From Aurelia coerulea (lineage: Eukaryota; Cnidaria; Scyphozoa; Semaeostomeae; Ulmaridae), in NCBI GenBank assembly GCA_039566865.1, contig CM076947.1:4223501-4287500 (forward strand): a DNA stretch of 64,000 nt, written 5' to 3'. Below the pieces are notes generated by a model. That model was not told the origin of the DNA. It saw nothing but the letters and a program-made list of their open reading frames with translations, and ran no database searches. Positions 1 through 10,178 of the stretch are shown here, one piece after another. Made by a program: the position numbers and the translations under genes. Positions within the stretch are counted from its first letter, which is position 1; the number at the start of each line of letters is the position of its first letter.

Positions 1-523
1 AAGTTTGACTTCCAGCAATCAATTCCAAATATAGCTATTTTGAAAGAGTATTGGCTAGGGGTCACCAAACTTTTTCAATTTTCTTTCTAACTCTTTGGTG
101 ATTCCTTCAAACGTATTTTTACATGGTTGCAGTCGTTGCAGTCAAATCTGTGCGCTTTCTTTATTTCAGTGCCAATTAGCAGAGGTAAAACGTTAATCAA
201 TTGCTTTAACGAGCGTGACTACCTTACTTTCTTTCTGACTTGCTTTCTTTCTGACTGACCTGGAGCCCCCTCTTAGATTACAAAGTTGGACTTTGTAATC
301 AAAAAGGAAACCCACCAATGATACCATTCTTCGCAATTATCACATACAACCATATTCTCATTTTTGGCATGCTTGTATAAGTAGCACCTCCATTCATTTT
401 TTGTTCCCTCCACTACAAAAGACATTCAAAAAGATGGAGTGAGAAAAGTTGAGATATAGGCTGGCTAGAAAACGCGAATCGCCGAATGCTGAATGGTCTT
501 ACAATGCAGAACTTGCATGCACC
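1..523. other. Gene-free left edge
   Basis: I see no reading frame with recognisable protein similarity and no clear terminal repeat. The stretch is AT-rich with short pyrimidine runs such as repeated TTTCTTTCTGACT near 228-258. It is probably the 3' flank of the MULE remnant that follows on the minus strand. Confidence 0.5.
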
Positions 524-1580
524 TTAGTACTGGACACTGGACACTGAATACTTGTGCCTTCTCTGTGTAACGCTAGTGCCCTGCCGTACCTTTGGTAACC
601 TTTGCAGTAACTTGGATTTGCGGCTTAAATTCACTACGGCACATTTTGTAAAAATCAAGATTAAAGTTGATACTACTCGCTTGTCTGCCCTTTTGTTGGC
701 TTTGCCACCAAGGTATCCATACTTAAAATGTTGATGAAATCGTTCCAGATACATGTTGCAGTTTATACCTGCGTGTTGGCGATAGCTGAATGCCCATTGC
801 TCTTTGGGACTAACCCATTCATCCATGAAATAGTCATTGAAGCCAGCTAATGCTGGCGTCCTTGCTATTTGATCCCGAAAAAGTGCAAGCTTGTTTTCAA
901 ATTCCCTAACTTCTGGCTCTTGAAGAAGTATCCTCATGCGTTTGTAGATATCGCTTTGTATCTCGGTATCTTTGATTTTTGCCCTCAGATTTTCACGCCA
1001 GTTTTTTTCCACGTGCCAAGAGCAAACCAAGTATTTTGGCCGTGTCTTGTTCACAGCAACGAAGGCATTGTAAATTGTGTGGCTGAATCACTCATAAACC
1101 AGGCGGGATTAATTTCTTTGCCTAGATTGCGCTTCACGTCTTTGAAGAATATGTTTTGAAAGGTTTCATCTTCGTGCGTGGCCAAGCAGAATGCAACGGG
1201 GAAACCTGCACCAAACTCATCGATGACCAGCAACGTTGTCAAGTAAAAGTCATAGCCCGTAGTGCCATGTGTTGAGTCAACACACACGCCGTTTTGGGCA
1301 AACCTCTCCGTCATATGCTTTTGGAAAGGTGTCTGAATGACCAACAGAAAATCTTCTCTTTTCAGTTCTTCATATCCAAAAGATGGTGCTAAAGATGGTG
1401 CTTCTCCTTGCAATTTAAAGAACAACACTGGGTTCGATTCGCTCTGCCCCCATTGCTCTATCCATGACAGCAAGCTTGTCTGGTCATTGGTGTGTCGTTG
1501 AAAGTCATGCAGACCAAAGGCATTTCTGATGTTTTTTATATCTTCTTTTAATTCTATTATCTAATTCTATTATATCTTCT
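524..1580 (-). pseudogene. MULE-type transposase, frameshifted fragment
   Basis: This is a remnant of a Mutator-like (MULE/SWIM-associated) DDE transposase. On the minus strand the frame is open from about 1580, passing NIRNAFGLHDF and then LLSWIEQWG, to the core motif VDSTHGTTGYDFYLTTLLV near 1285-1230. VDSTHGT supplies the first catalytic Asp, and GFPVAFCLATHED follows. The MSDSATQF segment carries the second Asp. Near 1065-1054 the frame shifts by one base, consistent with a missing T in a T-run, and continues as NKTRPKYLVCSWHVEKNW, a typical MULE segment, down to the stop at 524. The N-terminus is missing: upstream of 1560 a 12-13 bp duplication of ATAATAGAATTA also breaks the frame. It cannot make a full transposase as it stands. 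Family assignment is firm; the subfamily is not. Confidence 0.8.
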
Positions 1581-2110
1581 TCTTCTTCTATTAATATTAA
1601 GATAATCGATAGGCTAACGGGGGGAAATAGGATGCGGGAAAGCTTCTGGCAATATCGGCTGGATTGCTTTGCCCCTAAGGGATTCAACACTAGGCAGGTT
1701 GATACATAGATTTGATTTTTGTTTGCATTTTGGTTGTTTGGTTGTTTTGATTTTTGTGCTAAGCTTTTCATTAGGGACACACGCTGTTCTTTTAGGGATC
1801 TCTTTTCTGCCAATCCGCTCTTGGATCTTTCCATTGCTTGTTTTCTTAGTTCACACGTTTTCTCTTTCTAGCTTCTGCGAGACAGACACCGCCGCTGACT
1901 TTAGCGGCTCTTTACTCTGCGCTTTCTTTGATCTTCCCATTGCCGCCTTTGGCTACACCCCTATTTTGCACCTTTTTATGACTTATTGTATTAATCAGGA
2001 TCCCGCTCAGGCTATTCTTTTTATATTGTATTGTTATTTCAAGATTTATATGTATGCTCCATCTAATTTGGAAAGCTATTACTGATGAAGGCTTACGCCG
2101 AACATTTAAA
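1581..2110. other. No supported gene
   Basis: Reading frames exist on both strands but are low-complexity (Ser/Phe/Leu-rich from T-rich DNA) and show no domain. I treat them as chance frames. The first bases may be the decayed N-terminal part of the MULE remnant. Confidence 0.4.
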
Positions 2111-2204
2111 CGAATGTGTTTTTCTTGAGTGCATATATCTTCTTTTATTACATATTGCGAATGAGCTAATGAGAATATATATGTAGTCAAGAAAAACACA
2201 TTCG
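2111..2204. repeat. 94-bp perfect-stem hairpin
   Basis: The left arm begins CGAATGTGTTTTTCTTGA at 2111 and its exact reverse complement ends at 2204. Arms of about 18 bp are perfect and pair imperfectly for a further 10 bp through CATATAT. Flanking TTTAAACGAA/TTCGAGTAAACGG may extend the stem. This is probably a very short foldback MITE or the palindromic end of one. No protein is encoded. Confidence 0.7.
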
Positions 2205-3187
2205 AGTAAACGGCTGATGATACCTTATTCGTTATTTCTCATGCTTCTCCACTGTACATTCCTCACACAATAACCTTCTCACCTAAGCAGTCAAGGATAA
2301 TTATTCTATGAAGTAAAGGGATGACATAGTGCACATTTTTCGCAAAATAGATCAACAACTTCTTACTTACATGTTGGCTTGATGGCATCACCCTCCCCCT
2401 CCTCTTGCTGTTCGTGTTGCCCCTGCAGCGTTTCTTCCACAATGATCATATCTGCAGCTGGATATCTGCAGCTGGAGTTGACTGTGATTCAGGAGTCAGC
2501 AAGTGAAATTGGGGGCAAGTTGTCTGCGTCGTCATCTCCATCAATAACTGTGTCTGTTGGAGGAACAACTTCTTCTTCAGACTCTTCATGTTGGTCCATT
2601 GTAACTATTGGGTCATGTATATACACGTACATTTTCATGCTTGCTCGACTGTAAGCTCCAAGAAGCTGAGAACCTGTCGGAAAGTTTGTTCCAAATCGTA
2701 GTCAATCTACTTCGTGGCCACTCGATGCAGATCTATAAAACACGACCCTGTTGGAATGAAAGAAAATTCGGATAAAGAGCCTTATTCCTTGATAAGTTCG
2801 TCTTATTGCTGCCAACACCGACAACATTAAAAAAGGCGAGACATTATCAGCCTCTTTCTCTTGCTCCTCAGAGGAAAATTGGTTGATTGATCTTTATTAT
2901 ACAGGTTTGAATGCTCACTTCTCCACAACCCTCCCAATGTCTCAAGTTTCAATGTCAGATTTTCTTTTCTTCCTCTTCAACTCACTTTTTTTTAAAGCTT
3001 TTTTCTATTTTCCTCCAGCTTCTCTTTTCTCTCCTTTATTATTACGAGCTTTCCAAAATACGAGGTAAAAATTTCATAAAAAGTTACATCAGAATTCAAA
3101 ATGGAAGTAAAAGTTAACTATTAGTAAGTAAATTTCCTTTAGAGTTTCCATGAAGGAGATCTAACCCCCTTTAAACTTCAATTAAGC
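2205..3187. other. Intergenic; one weak minus-strand reading frame
   Basis: Between about 2699 and 2489 the minus strand reads an acidic peptide (MKMYVYIHDP, then EESEEEVVPPTDTV, ending ISLADS-stop). It looks like real coding composition, perhaps an exon or the tail of a decayed transposon gene, but I recognise no domain. The rest, including the T-rich 2950-3060, holds nothing I can support. Confidence 0.3.
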
Positions 3188-5656
3188 TTACAAAGTTAGA
3201 TTTTCTATCACATCTTTCTTTTTTAATTCATCCTCTATTGTTTGAATGTCCTTCTTTTCCAATTTGTATTGACGCCCAGTACTGGTTGACGGAGGTTCAA
3301 CTCTGCAAAGTACATTTACCATTGGCACAAAGCACTTATCTTCTCTACTGGGCCAGCAGTATGATCTTGAAGGGAAATGAGGATGCATGAATTTCACTTT
3401 AACATCGTCATTTTCATTATCCACTTCATCTATCAAACCAACCCAGTAGTGTCCATCATACGAGCAGACAATGAAGTCGGACATTGCTAGCTTTGCTGCT
3501 CTTTGGTTTTTGCTGCCTAGCACTAAGTCAAATTCAAGAGCAAATTCTTTGTCTTCTGACACCCTTTTTGCTGCTATGGCACTGGAACTAACTGGAACAA
3601 AGTGGTGAAATCCTCTTGTCCCAGGCAAAGTATTTGTGTGGCTGAATCTCTCCTCTAAACTTCTTCGAACATCTTCCATCTCTTCTTGCGAAACAAAAAA
3701 TACCTTGATGCCTTGCACCTCTTGCTGACAAAACTGAAAGACTTGCTGTGCTGTAAGAATCTGATTTGAAAGAGGCCTTTGCAGACTTGCTCTCGCTGTT
3801 AATCGTTTCAGGGTCCCTCCGATCCCATCGCAAGGGGATTTTCCATGGCTGGTGGCAAAAAATGTCCAAATACAGTCCACAGAGAAATCATGTTGATGCA
3901 TGCACAAATTGATAAAATTTTTGCAGTTCTTGTATTGACCTGCACAGCCGTCACTAAAATAATGAGCTTTCTTAACATTGGCCAATATATTTTCTTTTAC
4001 GTATTGCATCGTCAAACCCATGATCTTATGAACAAAAGATGTGTCATGGTTGAGATCATCGGAAATGAAACAGAGAGAGCTACTTGCAAGTACACCATCC
4101 TTCTTGAAATAGACAACAATTGGGTGAAGAGTGCATGACTGCTGGTTCCAGTGATAACTTTGAACTTCATCCTGGATGATGAATTTAAAGTTCTCTGCAA
4201 AGTCTCCAAGTATAACTACTGAATCATCTGCAAGCTCCTCCTTACATTTCTTCAAATATTGGGCTTGGGCTCGGGCTATGTATGAATGTGTTGTTAAGTC
4301 GTTCATTTTGTCAACAAGCACTTCAACAAACTCTTTTACAGGGAGTGATTGCTGCACCAACTGAGATCGATCAACTGTTGTCCACTGTTGAAACTTAATA
4401 TCATCTGCAGTTTCATCATCATCAACATCCTCTTCTTGTAGAAGTTGTTCCAACAAATAGTCTGCCAGAACAGCTTTTTCTGGGCAATCTGGACAACGGT
4501 GAACCATGCATTCCTTTGAATCCCGGTTACACACCAACATGCTCACCAACTCATGGTAATCTTTATCAAGTTTGATAGCATTTAACATAAGTGTCACGTT
4601 TTGATGGATTGTGCAGACACACACAGAATGAGTACCTGACCGTCCCACAAGAATGCACCACTTTGGCCTCAAACTGCAAAATTTTGAGAAACCAATCTTC
4701 ACATTTGGATAATGCTTCTTAAAAGCTGCATAGAGCTCTTTCATATCACACAGAAGAAGCCTCTTCTGCATGTGTACGTTCTTTCCCATGCTCACAAAAT
4801 CTTTTTTTCCTGGCATCTGTCTGCTAAATTCATCATCAGTGTAAAAGCTTCTGATGTAATTCTTTACCTCTTCTGTGACTGCTTTGCCACGTTTTTGATC
4901 TGGCAATTCTAGGATGCCTTTCTCTGAAGCTAACTTCCTTGCTTGTCTGACAATATATTCAGAAACCTGAAACTCTTCCCTTGTTTTTTGTATAGACCAA
5001 GAGCGAGGAGCCATTGTCAATATTTGAACCTTTTTTTGTCTGTTTGATACTTTCAGCTTGTCCTTCATTAATTGGACAAGCACATCTAGATCTTTAGCTT
5101 TTTGTTCAATCACTTTCATATTTTGGGGCTGGTCTTTCTCTCCAACCTCAAGATCCTCTGGCATAACATTGATAACTTCTGCAACCTTTTTTTGAAGGCT
5201 TTCCTCTTGTTTTTTTAATTTCGCTTGAACTTGCCTTAATTTCCGTTTACCATAAGAAACCTTTGAATGTGAGGCAACAGCATGCAGTTTCATTGGACTT
5301 ACATCCATGTCAACCAAGCTTGAATCTAAGCTTTCTCTTGCCAGTTCTTTACTTAGATCACATTCTAATTCTGCATCACTTTCGCAGGCTTCTAGTATTT
5401 CCATCTCCTCTGGCTCTTCGTCAACATCGTTCAGTCTTCTTGATAGCTCTGTATGACATGTTGGGCACATTTTATGGCCTGGTACAACAGATATACTTAG
5501 GCTCTGAAAATCAGCCCATGCTTCAAGTGTAATTTCTCGTAATCCAGCTTTTACTACTTTCTTGTGTTTGGAGAAAGGATCACAACATTTCTTCTGTGAA
5601 TGACTGTACTTAAACAATGTTGTTTGCTCATGATGAAAGCATAGCTCGGTCGCCAT
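3188..5656 (-). CDS. Large DDE transposase-like protein, intact, about 822 aa
   Basis: Single long frame ending at TAA 3188-3190. I place the start at the ATG at 5654-5656 (protein MATELCFHHEQTT...). The frame is open 109 codons further upstream, but that stretch is antisense to the SANT-like gene and lacks domain character. Order: a Cys-rich N-terminus (KCCDPFSKHKK, then CPTCHTEL), an acidic stretch, a coiled-coil basic region, a helix-turn-helix-like part, then a core with LGDFAENF near residue 482, YFSDGCAGQYKN near 567 and SPCDGIGGTLKRL near 608. The spaced acidic residues and beta-strand pattern suggest an RNase H-fold transposase. Proteins of this type are common in cnidarian and other invertebrate genomes as repeat-family ORFs. 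I cannot name the superfamily securely. A tudor/chromo-like tail (HYWVGLIDEVDNENDDVKVKF) is visible near the C-terminus. The 5' end overlaps the divergent SANT ORF. Confidence 0.65.
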   Translation of the reverse strand: MATELCFHHEQTTLFKYSHSQKKCCDPFSKHKKVVKAGLREITLEAWADFQSLSISVVPGHKMCPTCHTELSRRLNDVDEEPEEMEILEACESDAELECDLSKELARESLDSSLVDMDVSPMKLHAVASHSKVSYGKRKLRQVQAKLKKQEESLQKKVAEVINVMPEDLEVGEKDQPQNMKVIEQKAKDLDVLVQLMKDKLKVSNRQKKVQILTMAPRSWSIQKTREEFQVSEYIVRQARKLASEKGILELPDQKRGKAVTEEVKNYIRSFYTDDEFSRQMPGKKDFVSMGKNVHMQKRLLLCDMKELYAAFKKHYPNVKIGFSKFCSLRPKWCILVGRSGTHSVCVCTIHQNVTLMLNAIKLDKDYHELVSMLVCNRDSKECMVHRCPDCPEKAVLADYLLEQLLQEEDVDDDETADDIKFQQWTTVDRSQLVQQSLPVKEFVEVLVDKMNDLTTHSYIARAQAQYLKKCKEELADDSVVILGDFAENFKFIIQDEVQSYHWNQQSCTLHPIVVYFKKDGVLASSSLCFISDDLNHDTSFVHKIMGLTMQYVKENILANVKKAHYFSDGCAGQYKNCKNFINLCMHQHDFSVDCIWTFFATSHGKSPCDGIGGTLKRLTARASLQRPLSNQILTAQQVFQFCQQEVQGIKVFFVSQEEMEDVRRSLEERFSHTNTLPGTRGFHHFVPVSSSAIAAKRVSEDKEFALEFDLVLGSKNQRAAKLAMSDFIVCSYDGHYWVGLIDEVDNENDDVKVKFMHPHFPSRSYCWPSREDKCFVPMVNVLCRVEPPSTSTGRQYKLEKKDIQTIEDELKKKDVIENLTL

Positions 5657-6574
5657 TCTCCTTCCAAAGACATCAGCAATTTTTACAGAATGACTTCCAG
5701 CCTGTGCAAAGTTTCCAGCCAATACCAACGTTCCAGCCTTCCTTCTTTGAACAATATCCTGAACGTGGCCAAAACGCAACAAGAGAGAGTCAATATTCGC
5801 CGTCGCTGACAAGAGAAAGGATTCCAGAAGGAAACACGAATGTGCCACAGTCGAAGGAAGCGACAGAAGATGCCGAAAAAGGGACATGCATGTGGTCCGC
5901 GGCACAAACGGATGCCCTAGTTCATTCTTGGAGAGCATGCTTTGTAGAGCTCGAAAGCCATACAAAATGCAGAGGCTTGGCAAAGGATCCTCTCAGCCTT
6001 CAATAAAAAAGGAAGCAATAAAACGATGGAACAAGCCAAACAGAAGCTTCAAAATTTAAAAGATCGTTATCAAGAGGTCAAAGAAAAGAATAAGAAAAGT
6101 GGCGAGGCCAAGAATTTACCGAAGTATTTTGATATATTTGACAATGTTCTTGGCACAAGAAGCCTGGTACGGTTGGAAGAAGTGTGGCAAACCCAGCCAT
6201 TTCGCCAGGAATCTGAATTACACAAAGCAGTTGGTGCACTGGTTCAGTCTGGTTCTGAAGATCAAGCTGGCAGAGATGATCTGGGTCGAGCTGTCCCTGA
6301 AAAGGAAAAGGCACAGCCAAAGAGAACAAAGAAGAAACGGGCAACCAAATCAGTTGCCAGCCAACTTGTAGATTTCTTGGCTGAGACACAGAGGCAACGA
6401 CAGGAATCGATGACGCTGTTCTTAGATGGTATTCAAAAAATTGAAGAGAATAGCAGGAAGCATACAGAAGATACACTTGTTAAAATTGCCCAGATTTTTG
6501 CTGAGGGGAAAAGGAGAAAGAAAAGGGGTAGGGGAAATGCGGAACAATCTTCTGACTCCGAAGATAACCAATGA
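5617..6574 (+). pseudogene. Myb/SANT-like DNA-binding ORF with one frameshift
   Basis: Two overlapping plus frames make one protein. The first (5617-6006) has a Gln/Phe/Pro-rich lead and then WSAAQTDALVHSWRACFVEL, the first helix of a Myb/SANT-like (MADF-related) domain. Around 5950-5965 the frame changes; the second frame continues EAWQRILSAFNKKGSNKTM and then EQAKQKLQNLKDRYQEVKEK, the remaining helices. It ends with a basic/acidic tail (KKRATKSVASQLVDF, then GKRRKKRGRG) and a stop at 6572-6574. SANT-type proteins act as DNA-binding partners of transposases in several DNA transposon groups. Its head-to-head position with the 822-aa transposase-like gene, overlapping at 5617-5656, suggests a two-gene element sharing a bidirectional promoter. 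One indel disrupts this copy. Confidence 0.65.
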
Positions 6575-7110
6575 AGGCAAAATATAAACAATAAGATTTA
6601 TATCCCAATAAATATTGTAAGAAATTGGAGGAAAGAAACAATTGTAACTAGATAAGCTGAGTTGTGCTGAATATTGAGTTTTATTATGCCATGTTATGTT
6701 ATGCAAAGTAATGTTATGTTATACTGAAGTATGTTGAAAATAATGGGCATATGCTTACTCATTAGCAAAACTCTAAAAAGAATCTGATTTGTATTTACTT
6801 TTTCGAATTTAAGCATGGCTGATAGTAATGTGAAAATAGTAGCATGAGATTTCAAGAGAGCACTTTTAGGAGCAGGTCTGTAGTTGGGAATAATTAAGCA
6901 CTGTAGTCAATGAGGGTATAAGCCATTTCTCCGCATTTTATAAGTTTTTCTGAAAGATATTTTTATGTTCATGTAAGCTAGTTGCAGATATGTGATTTTT
7001 TGGATACTGTATAGCATGTTATTAAATGGTCATAGCAAACGATTAATAGTTTCTAACATAGTTCATAAAAAATTATAAAGATAAAAGTTTTGTTCAATTG
7101 TTTGAGTATG
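6575..7110. other. AT-rich 3' flank
   Basis: No coding potential. Contains short (ATGTTATGTT)-like repeats near 6690-6722. Probably the 3' untranslated part and end of the SANT/transposase element, but I could not find a terminal inverted repeat pairing with the 3-kb side. Confidence 0.4.
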
Positions 7111-7420
7111 CCAAGGACCCTTGGCTGGCATCAGCACATAATTAGTAATTAAGTACGTATATTAGAAACAAGGTATATTATTTAAAAGTCCCTTGATGTC
7201 ACACAGTATTAGAAGTCAAAGGGCAGATTGTGTGCTAAAGTCCCTGGGCTTGCATCAGCACATAATTAGTAATTAAGTACGTATATTAGAAACAAGGTAT
7301 ATTATGTAAAAGTCCCTTGATCGTAAAGAAGTCAAAGGGCGGAAAGTATGGTAAGGTCCATGTGCCGGCATCAACACAGTATAAAAATTTAAAGTATGTA
7401 TGAGTAACAAGGTACATGCT
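7111..7420. repeat. Tandem repeat, 124-bp period, about 2.5 copies
   Basis: GCATCAGCACATAATTAG starts at 7128 and again at 7252, giving a period of 124 bp. About 54 bp after each start are nearly identical, ending with AAGTCCCTTGAT. A third, diverged partial copy begins near 7346 (GTGCCGGCATCAACACAG). No coding content. Confidence 0.8.
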
Positions 7421-7744
7421 AGCCATCGTTGAACATCTGTAATAGGTGTTTGCCCTATGCAGTAAAATTAAGTTAAGTGTCAGCATAAAAATCACTACTT
7501 TGCACAAGAATGAATAAGGCTTGTTCACCACCCTTGTACTTAAATGGACAAGCGCCACCACTCCCATTTATATCGTATTAAAACAAGGCTACCAGTAATA
7601 GAATTACGAAGTTTAGACCATATGAGAAAGTAAACAGCAATTAATTAAGCACAGTAAAGCACTCCCAAAAATGAGGGTGCCCAACTTGAATCTATTTGTT
7701 GTAAAGGCATGCCCGCAACCATGTTCAAGCTCAGCTTATGTCAT

Positions 7745-8056
7745 TCAGCCTTTATTTGCCTTATGCGACAGGAACTGCGTAACTTTGCGAAGTGCTGGCA
7801 GATTGCATGACACACAAAATAGCATAGCTCGTACATGGATTTTTTGTTTAGTTGATGCAATTTCTATTTCTTTGCCATTCCAAAGATGCAGCAAATCGTC
7901 AACTAATGGTTTCTGATATGTGTTCATGTGAATCCTGGGCTCTTTATGTCCAGGAATTATACCAACGACGTTCATCCACCTCTTTGTCAAACGGACCTTT
8001 CTTGGGAGATCCAAAACTGACATGAAGATTGTGCCATATGAATAGTTATGGTGGCT
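7745..8056 (-). pseudogene. CACTA (En/Spm) tnp2-type transposase fragment
   Basis: The minus frame reads IFMSVLDLPRKVRLTKRWMN, then VGIIPGHKEPRIHMN, YQKPLVDDLLHLWNG and RAMLFCVSCNLPALRK. This matches the conserved middle of the Transposase_21/tnp2 family (leucine-proline motif, 'GPKEP', 'PLVDEL..LW', 'D.PA.RK'). Only about 100 residues survive. The 5' side is cut by the satellite at 8066 and the 3' side ends at a stop at 7745-7747 after KANKG. It is an inactive fragment of an EnSpm/CACTA element. Confidence 0.7.
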
Positions 8057-8065
8057 TATATGTGA

Positions 8066-8325
8066 CATCGAACATCGAAGATCTAACATCGAAGATCTAA
8101 CATCAAAGATCTAACATCGAAGATCTAACATCAAACATCTAACATCGAAGATCTAACATTGAAGATCTAACATCGAGATCTAACATCAAAGATCTAACAT
8201 CAAAGATCTAACATCAAAGATCTAACATCAAAGATCGAAGATCTAACATCTAACATTGAAGATCTAACATCGAGATCTAACATCGAAGATCGAAGATCTA
8301 ACATCAAAGATCTAACATCTTTTTA
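8066..8325 (+). repeat. Satellite arm, GAAGATCTAACATC unit
   Basis: About 18 imperfect copies of a 14-bp unit (consensus GAAGATCTAACATC, with CAAAGATC and CGAGATC variants). It is the left arm of an inverted pair with 8786-8941. It abuts and truncates the CACTA fragment. Confidence 0.85.
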
Positions 8326-8785
8326 TAGCTGGTTTTCTTATAAAAAACCATGTGCAAGCCCCTTTTGGACAAATCAAAAATTAACTAAAAATTAACACTT
8401 TCGGCATTGAAAATATAAGAAACACGTAAGAAACTTTTGATAGCAAAATGGCCCAAAAATTTAAGAAACTGCCTACCAGCCCCAGACCTTAGTTTCTTAT
8501 AAAAAAAATGAGTGTACCCTACCAAAATATAGCAAAATACCGCAAATGCTGGAAAACTAAAAAACATGGTTATCAACAACTTATTTCGAAGGATTAGAAA
8601 ATGACTGCGATGTCCACGTTTTAGGTTTTTCCCTATACTAAAAGTCAGCAAGTTAATTAGCATAACACATGGCGCTCTGTTGGCTGCAACTGCTTGGTAA
8701 GCCATGGCGATCCAATTTAAAAGGCAATCCAAGGTCAAACCGGACGTTGGCAGGATCTTACAGGTTGCGTAATCTTAAATGTTCT
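8326..8785. repeat. Dispersed repeat between the two satellite arms
   Basis: The stretch 8350-8510 (TTAACACTTTCGGCATTG, AAGAAACTGCCTACCAGC, TTTCTTATAAAA, AATGAGTGTA) is the reverse complement of 43,183-43,320. The stretch 8560-8640 (GGTTATCAACAACTTATTTC, GATGTCCACGTTTTAGG) is related to 55,160-55,230. No protein is encoded. Confidence 0.65.
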
Positions 8786-8941
8786 TTGCTCGATGTTCGA
8801 TGTTCGATGTTAGATGTTCAATGTTAGATCTCGATGTTAGATCTTCGGTCTTCGATGTTAGATCTCGATCTTCGATGTTAGATCTTCGATGTTAGATGTT
8901 CAATGTTAGATCTCGATGTTAGATCTTCAATGTTAGATCTC
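8786..8941 (-). repeat. Satellite arm, reverse complement of 8066-8325
   Basis: Repeats of GATGTTAGATCTTC, the exact reverse complement of the unit in the left arm. The two arms are inverted around about 460 bp. Such an arrangement matches the satellite-armed elements at 28.4/37.5 kb and 49.4-49.9 kb, although I could not find a target duplication here. Confidence 0.8.
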
Positions 8942-9052
8942 TTTTTTCTCATTGTTCACTATATACAATATAGTTAGCAAATATTTCCTTTGCTCTTTGT
9001 ATAAAAAGCACAGGAGATAGAGTTGATAATTGGAAGTCACCCATGTTCAGGG

Positions 9053-9260
9053 GATGGTATAATTTAAGATTCAAGATCCAAGATTCAAGATCCGAGAAAT
9101 TAAGATCCGAGATATTAAGATCCGAGATATTAAGATCTGAGATATTAAGATGCCAGATATTAAGATCCGAGATATTAGAAACTAAGAATTTTGCTCAGTA
9201 CTGAAAGTTTCTTACGAATTTCTTAGAGGTTCTATCTCAATATTCATGTTCACTGCCTAT
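9053..9260 (+). repeat. Dispersed repeat with 15-bp tandem core (GATCCGAGATATTAA)
   Basis: Starts with GGGGATGGTATAATTTAAG, then seven or more copies of GATCCGAGATATTAA (9090-9180), then GAATTTTGCTCAGTACTGAA and GTTTCTTACGAATTTCTTAG. The same order occurs at 27,403-27,620, so the tandem core is part of a mobile or duplicated unit rather than a local expansion. Confidence 0.75.
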
Positions 9261-9416
9261 ACCATCACGAATATTTCAAAACGATGTCATTTGAAGCATT
9301 TTCAATGTTTAAATATGATACAGGAAACTCTGTTCCTGTTGTATGGATCTAACAAAACTCTGATATCGTCATTACTCTCCTTCTCCGTTGCTGTGCTTGC
9401 TTCTTCAACGGCTCTC

Positions 9417-9690
9417 TTAATCTTGACAATGCGGCTCAACGTATTCCTTTCGATCACCACCATTTATTGACATAAGCCATGTCTTGAATGCTGTTAGCAC
9501 AGGCTGCTCTGACCCAGATAGGCTGATATGCTCCTCATCCTCGGTTGCTATTTCTTCATCATCTTCAAATTCGCTGTCCTCATCATGCGCTTTGAAGCTT
9601 TCACGTTTCTCACTGCAAAGATCTTGACTTAGGTCATAATTCCCCTGATAGTGGTGACATTGATATTGTCACCACTAATAAGCCATATGC
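9417..9690 (-). pseudogene. Tyrosine-recombinase-type transposon ORF remnant
   Basis: The minus frame is open from about 9690 to a TAA at 9417-9419. It reads a His/Cys start (QCHHYQGNYDL), a strongly acidic stretch (DEDSEFEDDEEIATEDEEH), then PVLTAFKTWLMSINGGDR and VEPHCQD. The last part resembles the N-terminal region ('F..WL.SPDGG....A..H..QV') of tyrosine-recombinase-like ORFs found in cnidarian repeats. The fragment at 55,345-55,746 looks like a later part of the same family. The assignment rests on pattern memory, so it is tentative. Confidence 0.4.
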
Positions 9691-9699
9691 ACATAAAGG

Positions 9700-10178
9700 C
9701 AAAGAGTTGCTAATTTTTGCAGTCAAAACTTTATATTTACACACGCAATGCTTTGCGAGCCATAATTTACCGACTCGTATTTTAGAAAAAGAATTTTAGA
9801 GTTTCTTAATTGTTCTTGAACAAAGTGCTAGAGTTTCTTAAAAGTTTAGTCAACGTAGTACATGGTTTCTAATAAGCCAGTTTCTTCTAAAAATAGCGTG
9901 CACTGGCCAATTTTGGCCTCGTGATATTTGCGGCTCCTGGGCCAACACAAACATCAAAACAGAAAGCGAACTCGAGTAAAAATGAGAGCAAATAACACAT
10001 CAATAAAGCAAATGTTCTTGAAATACTTCAAGTAAGAACTGCATTTGCTAGGCGCATGGAATGAAAGGCTTGCATGCATCAAGAATAGTTATAATAACGC
10101 GTGGCTAGCAGGTCTTCACATCACAAAGTCCTGAATGTACACGCTTGTTTGAAATATTTTTCATGTTTGAAATATTTT
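9700..10178. other. No supported gene
   Basis: AT-rich DNA with another TTTCTTA-type repeat stretch at 9785-9890 (GAGTTTCTTAATTG, CTAATAAGCCAGTTTCTT). Tandem TTGAAATATTTTTCATG occurs near 10,150-10,180. No coding signal. Confidence 0.4.

Noticed and set aside
1669..2199. ORFs on both strands after the MULE remnant
   Set aside because: Low complexity, mutually antisense, no domain.
3588..4364. Several short frames on both strands
   Set aside because: Shadows of the long minus-strand ORF at 3,188-5,656.
5657..5983. Upstream extension of the 822-aa transposase-like ORF by 109 codons
   Set aside because: It is antisense to the SANT-like gene, has no domain character, and the Cys-rich family-like N-terminus begins at the internal ATG (5,656).
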